DNA of 64,000 bases from DATEPR01 sp963780635 (lineage in GTDB: Bacteria > Actinomycetota > Actinomycetes > Mycobacteriales > Pseudonocardiaceae). The translations under genes and the position numbers were made by a program. The notes below the pieces were generated by a model. That model had not been told where the DNA came from. It worked only from the letters and a program-made list of their open reading frames with translations, and searched no databases. Shown here piece after piece: positions 7,366-16,498 of this stretch. The stretch's first letter is position 1. Each line of letters starts with the position of its first letter. The stretch covers positions 1-64,000 of the forward strand of contig CAWACW010000016.1 in the NCBI GenBank assembly GCA_963780635.1. Direction: 5' to 3'.

Positions 7366-9707
7366 CGGTGCCGCGGCAACAACCCCCGGGCCGGTCCACG
7401 CAGGACCTGCTCTGGGCGCGTGACCTGCTGATCAACCCTCGCGCGGATCGGCGTCGCCTTGTCGGCGCCGATCTGCGCGAGGCGCTCGTCGACCTGCACG
7501 ACTTCTGGCTGGCCGGGCACGCGGCCGCCGCCGGTGTCGGCGGCGGCATCGCGCTGTGCGCGGTGGGCGCGCTCGGCCGCCGGGAGTTGGTGCCCTACTC
7601 CGATCTCGACCTGGTGCTGGTGCACGAGGGTGCCGAGAACGTGGCCGGGATCGCCGAAGCACTGTGGTACCCGTTGTGGAACGCGGGCATCGGGCTGGAC
7701 CACTCGGTTCGCACGCTCCGCGAGTCGCTGCGGGTCGCGGCCGACGACCTGCGGGTCGCGCTCGGCCTGCTGGAACTGCGGCACATCGCCGGTGACGACG
7801 GTGTCGCGCGACGGCTCGCGGACTCGGCCCGGCAGGCGTGGCGGGCGTCCGCACGCGGCCGGATCGAGGAATTGGTGGTGGCCGCCGAGCAGCGCTGGGC
7901 GCGCGGCGGCGAGGTGGCGCAGCGCGCCGAACCCGACATCAAGCACGGCCGCGGCGGCCTGCGCGACATCCAGCTGCTGGACGCGCTGGCCACCGCGCAG
8001 CTGGTCGACCGGCCCGGCCCGGACGTGGTCGAGGCCAGGTCGCTGCTGCTGGACGTACGCACCGAGCTGCGCCGGCTCGTCGGCAGGGCCAGGGACATCC
8101 TGCGGGCACAGGACGGCGACGAGGTGGCCGCCTCGCTGGGCATGACCGACCGCTTCGAACTCGCGGGCGCGCTGTCGTCCGCGGGCCGCTCCGTCACCTA
8201 CGCGCTGGACGTGGCGATCCGGACCGTGCGGGCGGAGGCACCGCGTCGGGCGCTGGGGCTGCGCCGGGGTCCGGTACGCAGGCCGCTGGCCGAAGGCGTC
8301 GTGCTGCACGGCACCGAGGTCGCCCTGGCCCGGGACGCCGACCCGGCCCGCGACCCAGCGCTGCTGCTGCGGCTGGCCGCCTCCGCCGCGCGGGCGAACG
8401 CGCCGATCGCCGCGGGCACCATGACCCGCCTGGCCGAACGGGCGCCCGAACTGCGCAAGCCGTGGCCGGAAGCCGCCCTGGCCGCCCTGTTCAGCCTGCT
8501 CGCGGCCGGTCCCGGGCTGGTGGACGTCGTAGAGGCGTTCGACCGCACCGGCCTGTGGGGCAGGCTGCTGCCCGAGTGGGGCGCGGTACGCGACCTGCCG
8601 CCGCGCGACTCGGTGCACCTGTGGACCGTCGATCGGCACCTCGTCCAGACCACCGTGCACGCCGCTTCGCTGGTCACCACCGTCGACCGGCCCGATCTGC
8701 TGCTGCTCGGCGCGTTGCTGCACGACGTGGGCAAGGGCAGGGATACCGACCACTCGGTCGTCGGCGCGGCCCTGGCCGCCCAGATCGGCGAGCGGATCGG
8801 CCTGCCCGACGACGACGTGGCGATCCTGTCCGCGCTGGTCCGTCACCATCTGCTGCTCGCGCACACCGCGACCCGACGGGACGTGAACGATCCCGCGACC
8901 GTGCTGCGCGTGATCGAGACGCTGGGCCACGACCGGGTGTTGCTCGACCTGCTCGCCGCGCTCACCGAGTCGGACAGCAAGGCCACCGGGCCGGGCGTGT
9001 GGACGCCGTGGAAGGCGTCCCTGGTGACCGAGCTGGTCGAGGCGTGCCGCGCGGTGCTGGCCGGTGAGCCACCGCCTGCGCCCGCACCGCTGGACGACGA
9101 CGAGCGCAAGCTCGCCGGTTCGGTCGCCGAGTCGGGCAGGCCGGGCGTGCTGGTGGTGGGTGTCGCCCCTGCCGCGACGATCACGATGGCCGCCGCCGAC
9201 CGGGCCGGGCTGCTGGCCAGGGCCGCCGGCGTGCTGGCGCTGAACTCGCTGGACGTGCACGCGGCCACGATGGGCAGCCACGACGGCGTCGCCGTGGACC
9301 GGTTCCGGGTGTCGCCCCGGTTCGGTGAGCTGCCCGACCCGGCGCTGCTGCGCGAGCAACTGGGCAGGGCCGTGGACGGCTCGCTGCCGCTGGCCGCGCG
9401 GCTGGACGCCAAGGAACGCGACTACGCGGTGGTGGCCGGCGAGCCTGCCCGGCCCCGGGTGCTGTGGTTCGACGACGAGGCCACCGGCGCCTCGGTGCTG
9501 GAGCTGCGGGCCAGCGACCGGATCGGCCTGCTGCACCGGGTGGCCTCGGCCCTGGAGGCCTGCGAGACCGACGTCCGCTGGGCCCGGCTGGCCACTCCGG
9601 GCGCCACGGTCGTGGCCTCGTTCTGCCTCACCGCGGGCGGGGCCCCGGGGGTGCCCGCTGACCAGCGACGACGCATCGAGTCGGCGGTGCTGGCCGCGGC
9701 GGGCTGA
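7362..9707 (+). CDS. glnD: PII nucleotidyltransferase / nucleotidyl-removing enzyme GlnD
   Basis: GlnD modifies and demodifies PII in response to nitrogen status. The 781-residue protein has the nucleotidyltransferase motif GALGRRELVPYSDLDL (about residues 68-83), the GlnE-like linker, an HD domain with HDVGKGRDTDHS (near residue 453), and two C-terminal ACT domains that bind glutamine (about 600-680 and 710-781). In actinobacteria it acts as an adenylyltransferase on GlnK. It starts with GTG overlapping the glnK stop. Confidence 0.95.
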   Translation: MTVPRQQPPGRSTQDLLWARDLLINPRADRRRLVGADLREALVDLHDFWLAGHAAAAGVGGGIALCAVGALGRRELVPYSDLDLVLVHEGAENVAGIAEALWYPLWNAGIGLDHSVRTLRESLRVAADDLRVALGLLELRHIAGDDGVARRLADSARQAWRASARGRIEELVVAAEQRWARGGEVAQRAEPDIKHGRGGLRDIQLLDALATAQLVDRPGPDVVEARSLLLDVRTELRRLVGRARDILRAQDGDEVAASLGMTDRFELAGALSSAGRSVTYALDVAIRTVRAEAPRRALGLRRGPVRRPLAEGVVLHGTEVALARDADPARDPALLLRLAASAARANAPIAAGTMTRLAERAPELRKPWPEAALAALFSLLAAGPGLVDVVEAFDRTGLWGRLLPEWGAVRDLPPRDSVHLWTVDRHLVQTTVHAASLVTTVDRPDLLLLGALLHDVGKGRDTDHSVVGAALAAQIGERIGLPDDDVAILSALVRHHLLLAHTATRRDVNDPATVLRVIETLGHDRVLLDLLAALTESDSKATGPGVWTPWKASLVTELVEACRAVLAGEPPPAPAPLDDDERKLAGSVAESGRPGVLVVGVAPAATITMAAADRAGLLARAAGVLALNSLDVHAATMGSHDGVAVDRFRVSPRFGELPDPALLREQLGRAVDGSLPLAARLDAKERDYAVVAGEPARPRVLWFDDEATGASVLELRASDRIGLLHRVASALEACETDVRWARLATPGATVVASFCLTAGGAPGVPADQRRRIESAVLAAAG

Positions 9708-9974
9708 CAACGCCGAAGAATTTTTCGCGACTTCGCATCATGAGTTCGCGCGGTGCCCGTCACCCTTCCGAGGAACGAACCGTTGAGTGATTTACGTAGC
9801 ACTACGCAGTCGCGACCAGGGGCGTTCACGCTGCCCGGGCCCACGCTCGAGCGGCAGGATTTGCCCTGCGGCACGAAGTGGGGTGTGCACGACCGAACTG
9901 GTGGGACGCCCGTGCTGGGGGTCGGGCGAAAGTTCTGTCGTGCGAGGGATCCCTGGTCGCGACGTGTGCTCCCG

Positions 9975-10004
9975 GGGGCGGCCTGACGAGGGGTGGGCCG
10001 CCCC
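9975..10004 (+). terminator. Candidate hairpin terminator after glnD
   Basis: Perfect 9-bp inverted repeat GGGGCGGCC / GGCCGCCCC with a 12-nt loop. No T-tract follows, as is common in high-GC actinobacteria. Its distance from glnD (about 270 bp) leaves the role uncertain. Confidence 0.4.
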
Positions 10005-10110
10005 AGGGCGGCAAGCGTGTGGGGGTCTGCGCATGACCGGCGGGGTGCCTGTGCCAGGGGGACGGGCATCCCGTTGGTCGCGTCCGGTACGGTCCCCGCC
10101 GGGTTGCGGC

Positions 10111-10116
10111 TAACCT
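10111..10116 (+). promoter_or_regulatory. Candidate -10 element for ffh
   Basis: TAACCT fits the actinobacterial TANNNT -10 form and lies 43 bp before the GTG start of ffh. The -35 region near 10088 (TACGGT) is weak. Confidence 0.35.
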
Positions 10117-10158
10117 TGGGTGTCGGCTCACCGAATCGACCCGCTGGAGTCCGCCCTC

Positions 10159-11694
10159 GTGTTCGACACCCTTTCCGACCGGCTCACGTCCGTACTGCAG
10201 AACCTGCGCGGCAAGGGCCGGCTCACCGAAGCGGACATCGACGCCACCGCGCGCGAGATCCGGATCGCCCTGCTCGAGGCCGACGTCGCGCTGCCCGTGG
10301 TGCGCTCGTTCATCGCGGGCGTCAAGGAGCGCGCCAAGGGCGTAGAGGTCTCGCAGGCGCTCAACCCCGCGCAGCAGGTCGTCAAGATCGTCAACGAGGA
10401 ACTCGTCGGCATTCTCGGCGGCGAGACCCGCAGGCTCAACCTGGCCAAGAACCCGCCGACCGTCGTGATGCTCGCCGGCCTGCAGGGTTCCGGCAAGACC
10501 ACGCTGGCGGGCAAGCTGGCCCGCTGGCTGCGCGGTCAGGGCCACACCCCGATCCTGGTCGCCGCGGACCTCCAGCGGCCCAACGCCGTCACCCAGCTGC
10601 AGATCGTCGGTGAGCGTGCGGGGGTCGCGGTGTTCGCCCCCGAGCCGGGCAACGGCGTCGGCGACCCGATCGATGTGTCCCGGCGCGGCATCGAGGAGGC
10701 CAAGCGGGCGCAGCACGACATCGTCATCGTCGACACCGCGGGCCGGCTGGGCATCGACGAGGAGCTGATGCGGCAGGCGCGGGACATCCGCGACGCCGTC
10801 GATCCCGACGAGGTCCTGTTCGTAGTCGACGCGATGATCGGCCAGGACGCCGTGAACACCGCCGAGGCGTTCCGCGACGGCGTCGGCTTCACCGGCGTGG
10901 TGCTCACGAAGCTGGACGGCGACGCCCGCGGTGGTGCCGCGCTGTCCGTCCGCCAGATCACCGGCCAGCCGATCATGTTCGCCTCCAACGGGGAGAAGCT
11001 GGAGGACTTCGACGTCTTCCACCCCGACCGGATGGCCAGCCGCATCCTCGGCATGGGTGACGTGCTCACCCTGATCGAGCAGGCCGAACAGGCCATGGAC
11101 GCCCAGCAGGCGCAGGAGACCGCCGCCAAGATCGGCACCGGCGAGCTCACCCTGGAGGACTTCCTGCAGCAGATGCTCGCGGTCCGCAAGATGGGCCCGA
11201 TCGCGAACATCCTGGGCATGCTGCCCGGTGCCGGCCAGATCAAGGACCAGCTCGACCAGTTCGACGAGAAGAGCCTGGACCGGGTGCAGGCCATCATCCG
11301 CGGCATGACCCCTGCCGAGCGGGCCGATCCGAAGATCATCAACGCGTCCCGGCGGATCCGCATCGCCAAGGGTTCGGGCGTCGAGATCCGCGACATCAAC
11401 GAGCTGGTCAACCGGTTCTTCGAGGCCCGCAAGATGATGGCCCAGATGGCCGGCCGATTCGGCCTGCCCGGCAGTCGCCCCAAGGCGACCAAGAAGGGCA
11501 AGAAAGGCAAGAAGGGCAAGGGCCGCGGCCCGACCCAGCCGAAGGTCCGCGGCGGCCTGCCCGCCGGGATGCCCGACCTGTCGATGATGCCGCCAGGTCT
11601 CAACGAACTGCCGCCCGGCCTGTCCGGGCTCGACCAGCTTCCCGCGGGCTTCGACCCGTCGAAGCTGAAGTTCGGCAACAACAAGAAGAAGTGA
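10159..11694 (+). CDS. ffh: Signal recognition particle protein Ffh
   Basis: Ffh binds SRP RNA and signal sequences and delivers ribosomes to FtsY. The GTG start (VFDTLSDRLTSVL) gives 511 residues. The NG domain has GLQGSGKTTL (near residue 108), DTAGR (near 192) and TKLDGDARGG. The methionine-rich M domain follows at about 330-440. The C-terminal tail is a lysine/glycine cluster (KKGKKGKKGKGRG) and then a Pro/Leu/Met-rich stretch. The frame is open to 10120, but that start lacks a ribosome binding site. Its stop overlaps the following GTG by 4 bases. Confidence 0.96.
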   Translation: MFDTLSDRLTSVLQNLRGKGRLTEADIDATAREIRIALLEADVALPVVRSFIAGVKERAKGVEVSQALNPAQQVVKIVNEELVGILGGETRRLNLAKNPPTVVMLAGLQGSGKTTLAGKLARWLRGQGHTPILVAADLQRPNAVTQLQIVGERAGVAVFAPEPGNGVGDPIDVSRRGIEEAKRAQHDIVIVDTAGRLGIDEELMRQARDIRDAVDPDEVLFVVDAMIGQDAVNTAEAFRDGVGFTGVVLTKLDGDARGGAALSVRQITGQPIMFASNGEKLEDFDVFHPDRMASRILGMGDVLTLIEQAEQAMDAQQAQETAAKIGTGELTLEDFLQQMLAVRKMGPIANILGMLPGAGQIKDQLDQFDEKSLDRVQAIIRGMTPAERADPKIINASRRIRIAKGSGVEIRDINELVNRFFEARKMMAQMAGRFGLPGSRPKATKKGKKGKKGKGRGPTQPKVRGGLPAGMPDLSMMPPGLNELPPGLSGLDQLPAGFDPSKLKFGNNKKK

Positions 11695-12764
11695 CCGCCC
11701 TGCACCTGCGCGGCGTCGTGCTCCCGGACGACGAACCGCGCGACCTGTGGGTGGTCAACGGCCGGGTGCGCACCACGCCGGTGCCGGGCGCGCAGACCGT
11801 GTTCGACGGCGGGTTCCTGGTGCCCGGCCTGGTCGACGCGCACTGCCACGTCGGCCTCGGCCCGGACGGCGCCGTGGACCTGCCCGAAGCGGCGGAGCAG
11901 GCCGAGACCGACCGGGACGCGGGCACGCTGCTCATCCGGGACTGCGGATCGCCGATCGACACCCGGCCGCTGCAGGAACGGCTGGACCTGCCCCGGATCA
12001 TCCGAGCAGGCCGCCACCTGAGCCGCCCCAAGCGCTACCTGCCGCACATCGGTGTCGAGCTGGAGGATCCGCGGCTGCTGCCGGCCGCCGTGGTCGAGCA
12101 GGCCGAGGCGGGCGACGGGTGGGTCAAGCTGGTCGGTGACTGGATCGACCGGTCCGTCGGCGACCTCGCGCCGCTGTGGCCGGACGACGTGCTGGTCGAG
12201 GCCATCGACGCGGCCCACCGCGCGGGCGCCCGCGTCACGGCGCACGTGTTCGGCGAGGACGCGCTGCCCGGTCTGGTGAACGCCGGGATCGACTGCATCG
12301 AGCACGGCACCGGCCTGACCGCCGACGTCATCGACGAGATGGCCCGCCGCGGCACCGCGCTGGTGCCGACCCTGATCAACGTCGAGAACTTCCCCGGCAT
12401 CGCCGACTCGGCCGTGCGGTATCCGGCCTACGCCAAGCACATGCGGGCCCTCTACGAGGGAGCGCGGGACGTGGTCGCCTCGGCCGTCGAGGCCGGTGTG
12501 CCGGTCTACGCGGGCACCGACGCGGGCGGCGGCATCCAGCACGGCCGGATCGCCGGGGAAGTGATCGCGCTGGCCGGTGCCGGCCTCGACCCGGCGGCCG
12601 CGATCGGTGCCGCGTCCTGGCGGGCCAGGGCCTGGCTCGGGTTCGCCGCCCTCGGTGACGGTGCGCCCGCCGACCTGGTCGGCTACCCGAGTGACCCCCG
12701 ATCGGACCTTCGCGTGCTCCAGGCTCCCGGTCGGATCCTGTTGCGTGGCAGGGTAGTTCTATAG
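11691..12764 (+). CDS. Amidohydrolase family metal-dependent hydrolase
   Basis: A 357-residue TIM-barrel hydrolase of the amidohydrolase superfamily. Visible metal ligands are the N-terminal H-x-H of DAHCHVG (near residue 50), later His residues in AHVFGED and IEHGTGL, and the Asp of YAGTDAGGG. A short beta-sandwich at the N-terminus (LWVVNGRVRTTP) and C-terminus (LVGYPSDPRSDLRVL) frames the barrel, as in imidazolonepropionase-like enzymes. The substrate cannot be predicted. It is coupled to ffh by a GTGA overlap, a neighbour pairing often seen in actinobacteria. Confidence 0.8.
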   Translation: MTALHLRGVVLPDDEPRDLWVVNGRVRTTPVPGAQTVFDGGFLVPGLVDAHCHVGLGPDGAVDLPEAAEQAETDRDAGTLLIRDCGSPIDTRPLQERLDLPRIIRAGRHLSRPKRYLPHIGVELEDPRLLPAAVVEQAEAGDGWVKLVGDWIDRSVGDLAPLWPDDVLVEAIDAAHRAGARVTAHVFGEDALPGLVNAGIDCIEHGTGLTADVIDEMARRGTALVPTLINVENFPGIADSAVRYPAYAKHMRALYEGARDVVASAVEAGVPVYAGTDAGGGIQHGRIAGEVIALAGAGLDPAAAIGAASWRARAWLGFAALGDGAPADLVGYPSDPRSDLRVLQAPGRILLRGRVVL

Positions 12765-12805
12765 CAACTCCGGAAGATCAGCCCCCAGTCGTCGAGCAGG
12801 CCGGT

Positions 12806-13513
12806 GTGCCGACCGGCCTGCCCTGGGGCTTTCTCGGCTTCTTCGCGGGCTTCGGCGGTTTCTACCTCGTCTCGCTGATCGTCACCGGGGCCGCGTCGGC
12901 GATCGCGATCAGCGCCGACGCCGTCCAGGGCAACCTGCACGGTCCGGCAGTGCTGCTGGCCCTGCTGCCGAACCTGTTGCTGGGCCTGGGACCCGCCGTG
13001 GTGTCCTGGTGGCGTGGGCTGGGGCCGCGGCTGGACTTCGGCATCCGGTTCACCCGCGAGGACCTGTCGGTCGGGTTCAGCTGGGGTGTCGGCGCGCTCG
13101 CGATCGGCCTGGTCGTCAACTACGTGCTGCAGCTGCTGGTCTTCCACGACCGGAACCAGCCCAACGCGGCCGAGGAGATCGGCCGGCTGGCAGGCGGCCG
13201 GTCGGTGTGGCTGCTGATCGCGCTGGTGTTCATCGTCTTCATCGCGCCGCTGAGCGAGGAGATGCTCGTGCGCGGCGCGCTGTGGGGCGCCCTGGAGTAC
13301 TACCGGGTGCCCCGCCTGATGATCCTGGCGTTGACGTCACTGGTGTTCGCGTTCCTGCACCAGGAACCCACGCTGACCCTGGGCCTGTTCTGTCAGGGCC
13401 TGGCACTGGGCATGGCCAGGATGCGTACCGGCCGGATCGGGGCCAGCATGATCGCGCACGCCACCAACAACCTGGTACCCGCCCTGGTGCTGTGGGTTGC
13501 CAGCAAACCGTGA
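12806..13513 (+). CDS. CPBP family intramembrane metalloprotease (first copy)
   Basis: A multi-spanning membrane protein with the CPBP (Abi) motifs: EEMLVRG near residue 151, HQEP near 182 and HATNN near the C-terminus. The glutamates and histidines are the presumed zinc ligands. Members include Rce1-like CAAX proteases and bacteriocin self-protection proteins. The first standard start is the GTG at 12806, but the frame upstream is open with plausible N-terminal sequence (ATPEDQPPVVEQAG) reaching an ATA codon at 12761 next to the amidohydrolase stop. The start may therefore be further upstream and non-standard. Another CPBP gene follows after 28 bp. Confidence 0.75.
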   Translation: MPTGLPWGFLGFFAGFGGFYLVSLIVTGAASAIAISADAVQGNLHGPAVLLALLPNLLLGLGPAVVSWWRGLGPRLDFGIRFTREDLSVGFSWGVGALAIGLVVNYVLQLLVFHDRNQPNAAEEIGRLAGGRSVWLLIALVFIVFIAPLSEEMLVRGALWGALEYYRVPRLMILALTSLVFAFLHQEPTLTLGLFCQGLALGMARMRTGRIGASMIAHATNNLVPALVLWVASKP

Positions 13514-13541
13514 CCGGTGATGCACTCAGTCGACCCGGCCG

Positions 13542-14354
13542 ATGACGGAGGCGCCCGTGACACCCCTGCACCAGCCGGACGACGCCTCGGAGGCGACCGC
13601 GACACCACCGGACCCCGAGGCGGCACCCGCCGTCGCTCAGCAGAGTGACGAGGTGCCGCCACACAACTGGGGATTCGGGGCTTTCCTGCTGGCCGAAGCG
13701 GTGTTGTTGCTGTCGGCGGTGTTCCTCGCCGCGATCCTGGACCCGCATCCGGCAGGCAACCAGATCACCGTCGCCGACGAACTGGTCGGCACCATCGTCC
13801 CGACCATGCTGGCCGCGGGTGTCGCCGTGCTGGCGACGATCCTGCGCGGCAACGGCCCGGTGATGGACCTGCGCCTGGCCTACCGCTGGGCCGATGTGAA
13901 GGTCGGCCTCAAGCTCGGGGCAGGCGGGGTGGTCCTGACCATCGTCGCCGCGCTCGTGTGGACCCGGATCGTCGGCGCCGACGACGCCAGCTCGGCCATC
14001 AGCACCGTGCTCGACGGCGGGAAGATGCCCGTCGCCGCGGCCGTGGTGATGTTCGTCTACGTGTGGCTGATCGGGCCGATCTGCGAGGAGCTGATCTTCC
14101 GCGGACTGCTGTGGGGCGCGATCCAACGCCAGCAGTGGGGCCGCTGGGCCGCGTTCGGCCTGAGCACCGCGATCTTCGCCGCCAGCCACCTCGAACCGAT
14201 CCGCACCACCCTGCTGCTGGTGATCGCGGTCCCGATCGGCCTGGCCCGCCTGCTCACCGGGCGGTTACCTGCGAGCATCATCGCGCACCAGATGAACAAT
14301 TTCCTGCCCGCGTTGGCGATGCTGCTGGTCGCCGTAGGAGTGATGGCGCAGTGA
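13542..14354 (+). CDS. CPBP family intramembrane metalloprotease (second copy)
   Basis: A 270-residue CPBP membrane protease related to but clearly diverged from the preceding gene product. An acidic, Pro-rich N-terminus of about 40 residues precedes helices starting at FGAFLLAEAVLLLSAVF. Motifs are EELIFRG (near residue 182), ASHLEP and AHQMNN. Tandem CPBP genes next to ffh suggest a role in membrane protein turnover, but no substrate is known. Its stop overlaps the start of pxpA (GTGA). Confidence 0.8.
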   Translation: MTEAPVTPLHQPDDASEATATPPDPEAAPAVAQQSDEVPPHNWGFGAFLLAEAVLLLSAVFLAAILDPHPAGNQITVADELVGTIVPTMLAAGVAVLATILRGNGPVMDLRLAYRWADVKVGLKLGAGGVVLTIVAALVWTRIVGADDASSAISTVLDGGKMPVAAAVVMFVYVWLIGPICEELIFRGLLWGAIQRQQWGRWAAFGLSTAIFAASHLEPIRTTLLLVIAVPIGLARLLTGRLPASIIAHQMNNFLPALAMLLVAVGVMAQ

Positions 14355-15109
14355 CCGAACTGGACTTGAACAGCGATCTCGGCGAGGGCTTCGGCTCCTG
14401 GCACCTGACCGACGACGACGCGCTGCTGGACGTGGTGACCAGCGCGAACGTGGCCTGCGGCTTCCACGCCGGTGACCCTGCCACCATGCGCAGGGTGTGC
14501 GCGGTGGCCGCGGCGCGGGGCGTGGTGATCGGCGCCCAGGTGTCCTACCGCGACCTGGCCGGGTTCGGCCGCCGGTTCATCGACATGGCGCCCGCCGAAC
14601 TGGCCGACGACGTGCTCTACCAGATCGGCGCGCTGGAAGCGTTCGCCCGCGCGGCAGGCAGCCGCGTCGGCTACGTCAAACCGCACGGCGCCCTCTACAA
14701 CGCCACCGTCCACCACGAGGCCCAGGCGAAGGCGGTCGTCGTGGCCGTGCGCGCGTTCGGTGAGCTGCCGGTGCTGGGCCTGCCCGGCTCGCAACTGCTC
14801 GCGGCCGCCGAGGAAGCCGGTCTGGAGTGCGTCCAGGAGGCGTTCGCCGACCGCGGCTACACGCCCGAGGCCACCCTGGTGCCCCGGACGCAGCCGGACG
14901 CGCTGCTCACCGACACGGCCGCCGTCGTGGAACGCGCGATGCGGCTGGCCGAACGCGGCGAGATCGTGGCCGTCGACGGCACCGTGCTGCCCAGCTCGGC
15001 CCGGTCGCTGTGCCTGCACGGGGACACCCCTGGCGCGGTGCACCACGCGAGCGCCGTGCGGGCCGCGTTGGAGTCGGCAGGGGTCACCATCAGCCCGTTC
15101 GTGTCCTGA
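14351..15109 (+). CDS. pxpA: 5-oxoprolinase subunit A (LamB/YcsF family)
   Basis: PxpA works with PxpB and PxpC in ATP-dependent opening of 5-oxoproline to glutamate. The 252-residue sequence opens with the family signature DLNSDLGEGFGSW and keeps SANVACGFHAGDP, VKPHGALYN, EAFADRGYTPEATLVPR and the C-terminal LCLHGDTPGA. The GTG start overlaps the CPBP stop. PxpB and PxpC genes are not adjacent; they must be elsewhere or absent, so the in vivo role is open. Confidence 0.9.
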   Translation: MTELDLNSDLGEGFGSWHLTDDDALLDVVTSANVACGFHAGDPATMRRVCAVAAARGVVIGAQVSYRDLAGFGRRFIDMAPAELADDVLYQIGALEAFARAAGSRVGYVKPHGALYNATVHHEAQAKAVVVAVRAFGELPVLGLPGSQLLAAAEEAGLECVQEAFADRGYTPEATLVPRTQPDALLTDTAAVVERAMRLAERGEIVAVDGTVLPSSARSLCLHGDTPGAVHHASAVRAALESAGVTISPFVS

Positions 15110-15122
15110 TCGGCCCGTCTGG

Positions 15123-15128
15123 CACAAT
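15123..15128 (+). promoter_or_regulatory. Candidate extended -10 element for rpsP
   Basis: TCTGGCACAATGG contains a TGG-extended CACAAT -10 element. The implied start gives an untranslated leader of roughly 125 nt before rpsP. A near-identical motif (TCTGGCACACTGG) precedes rplS, which supports a shared ribosomal-protein promoter type. Confidence 0.5.
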
Positions 15129-15261
15129 GGTGGACTGTCCGCTGCGGCAGGCCCCTCTCACCGGTCGCGGCACCCTGAACTCCAGGTCATCGCGGTCGAC
15201 CCCACTCGGCTGTCCGATGCCTGAATCTCGCGTAACGACTGTTTGAGGAGTACCACTACCC

Positions 15262-15723
15262 GTGGCCGTCAAGATCAAGCTGCAGCGCCTCGGCAAGATT
15301 CGCCAGCCGCACTACCGCGTCGTCGTCTCCGACGCGCGGACCCGGCGCGGCGGCCGGGCCATCGAGACCATCGGCAAGTACCACCCGCGCCAGGAGCCGA
15401 GCTTCATCGAGATCGACTCCGACCGGGCGCAGTACTGGCTGGGCGTGGGTGCCCAGCCGACCGAGCCCGTCCAGCACCTGCTGGAGATCACCGGTGACTG
15501 GCAGAAGTTCAAGGGCCTGCCCGGTGCCGAGGGCACCCTGCGCGTCGCCGAGCCGAAGCCCAGCAAGCAGGACCTGTTCAACGCGGCGCTGGCCGCCGCG
15601 GGCGACGAGCCGACCGTCGAGGCCACCACGCCGCGCAAGCGGGGCGGCGGCAAGAAGGCCGACGCCGAGCCCAAGACCGAGGCCGAGACGCCCGCTGAGC
15701 CCGCCGCCGCGGAAAACAAGTGA
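15262..15723 (+). CDS. rpsP: 30S ribosomal protein S16
   Basis: S16 binds 16S rRNA during 30S assembly. The first 80 residues are a standard S16 (MAVKIKLQRLGKIRQPHYRVV...DSRTRRGG-type region reads DARTRRGGRAIETIGKYHPR). An additional Ala/Lys/Glu/Pro-rich tail makes it 153 residues, longer than in most bacteria but common in actinobacteria. Its stop overlaps the khpA start by 4 bases, opening the rpsP-khpA-rimM-trmD operon. Confidence 0.97.
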   Translation: MAVKIKLQRLGKIRQPHYRVVVSDARTRRGGRAIETIGKYHPRQEPSFIEIDSDRAQYWLGVGAQPTEPVQHLLEITGDWQKFKGLPGAEGTLRVAEPKPSKQDLFNAALAAAGDEPTVEATTPRKRGGGKKADAEPKTEAETPAEPAAAENK

Positions 15724-15959
15724 GTGTGTTGGCTGACGCGCTGGAACACCTCGTCCGCGGCATCGTCGATCACCCCGACGACGTCCGGGTGCACCTGTTG
15801 ACCACTCGTCGAGGGCGCACCCTCGAAGTGCACGTCAACCCAGAGGACCTGGGCAAGGTGATCGGTCGGGGTGGCCGTACCGCGACCGCCCTGCGCACCG
15901 TGATGACCGGTATCGGTGGTCGCGGTGTGCGGGTCGACGTGGTGGACACCGACCGCTGA
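15720..15959 (+). CDS. khpA: KH-domain RNA-binding protein KhpA
   Basis: A 79-residue single KH-domain protein with the RNA-binding GxxG loop in GKVIGRGGRTATALRT. KhpA usually pairs with KhpB (Jag) and acts in cell wall synthesis or RNA metabolism. The GTG start overlaps rpsP and the stop is 2 bp from rimM, the conserved gene order in Gram-positive bacteria. Confidence 0.92.
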   Translation: MSVLADALEHLVRGIVDHPDDVRVHLLTTRRGRTLEVHVNPEDLGKVIGRGGRTATALRTVMTGIGGRGVRVDVVDTDR

Positions 15960-15961
15960 CC

Positions 15962-16498
15962 ATGACTGCGGGTGCTGACCTGCGGATGGTCGGGCGGATC
16001 GTCAAGCCGCACGGCATCCGGGGCGAGTTGACGGTTGCCCTGAGCACCGACGCTGCCGACGTGCGCTTCGCCGTGGGCTCGGTGGTGTTCGTCACAGCTC
16101 GCGACGGTTCGGTCGTCCGTTCGCTCACCATCGCAGCCGCCCGGCCACATACCGGGCGGCTGTTGGTGACCTTCGAGGACGTCGACGGTCGCGACGCCGC
16201 TGACGCGCTGCGGGGTGCCGTGCTGTCCGCGTACGCGGACGCCCTGCCGGCGACCGACGATCCGGACGAGTTCTACGACCACCAGTTGGAGGGCCTCGCG
16301 GTCCTGACCGTGGCGGGCGCCGCGGTGGGGACCGTGCGCGAGGTCCTGCACGGGGCCGGTGGCGACCTGCTCGTGATCGACCGGGAGGACGGCGGCGAGG
16401 CACTGGTGCCGTTCGTCCGGCAGATCGTGCCCGAGGTCGACGTGCCCGGCGGCCGGATCGTGCTCGACCCGCCGCCCGGCCTGCTCGAGGACGAGTGA
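15962..16498 (+). CDS. rimM: Ribosome maturation factor RimM
   Basis: RimM assists 30S head assembly by binding S19. The 178-residue protein has the N-terminal RimM barrel (VGRIVKPHGIRGELTV) and a C-terminal PRC barrel (YDHQLEGLAV ... ALVPFVRQIVPEVDV ending in DPPPGLLE). Its stop overlaps the trmD start by 4 bases. Confidence 0.95.
   Translation: MTAGADLRMVGRIVKPHGIRGELTVALSTDAADVRFAVGSVVFVTARDGSVVRSLTIAAARPHTGRLLVTFEDVDGRDAADALRGAVLSAYADALPATDDPDEFYDHQLEGLAVLTVAGAAVGTVREVLHGAGGDLLVIDREDGGEALVPFVRQIVPEVDVPGGRIVLDPPPGLLEDE

Larger units (their letters stand above)
9708..10158. other. Intergenic region between glnD and ffh
   Basis: This 451-bp stretch has no convincing gene: short open frames in it lack a ribosome binding site and family signatures. 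It contains a GC-rich inverted repeat (9975-10004) that could end the glnD operon and a probable ffh promoter (10111-10116). I looked for an SRP RNA here because ffh follows, but its conserved apical sequence is absent. Confidence 0.6.

Noticed and set aside
7161..9710. 849-codon minus-strand frame opposite glnD
   Set aside because: Antisense shadow of glnD, rich in Gly, Arg and Gln with no recognisable domain.
9708..10158. SRP RNA gene next to ffh
   Set aside because: The conserved SRP apical-loop sequence was not found on either strand.
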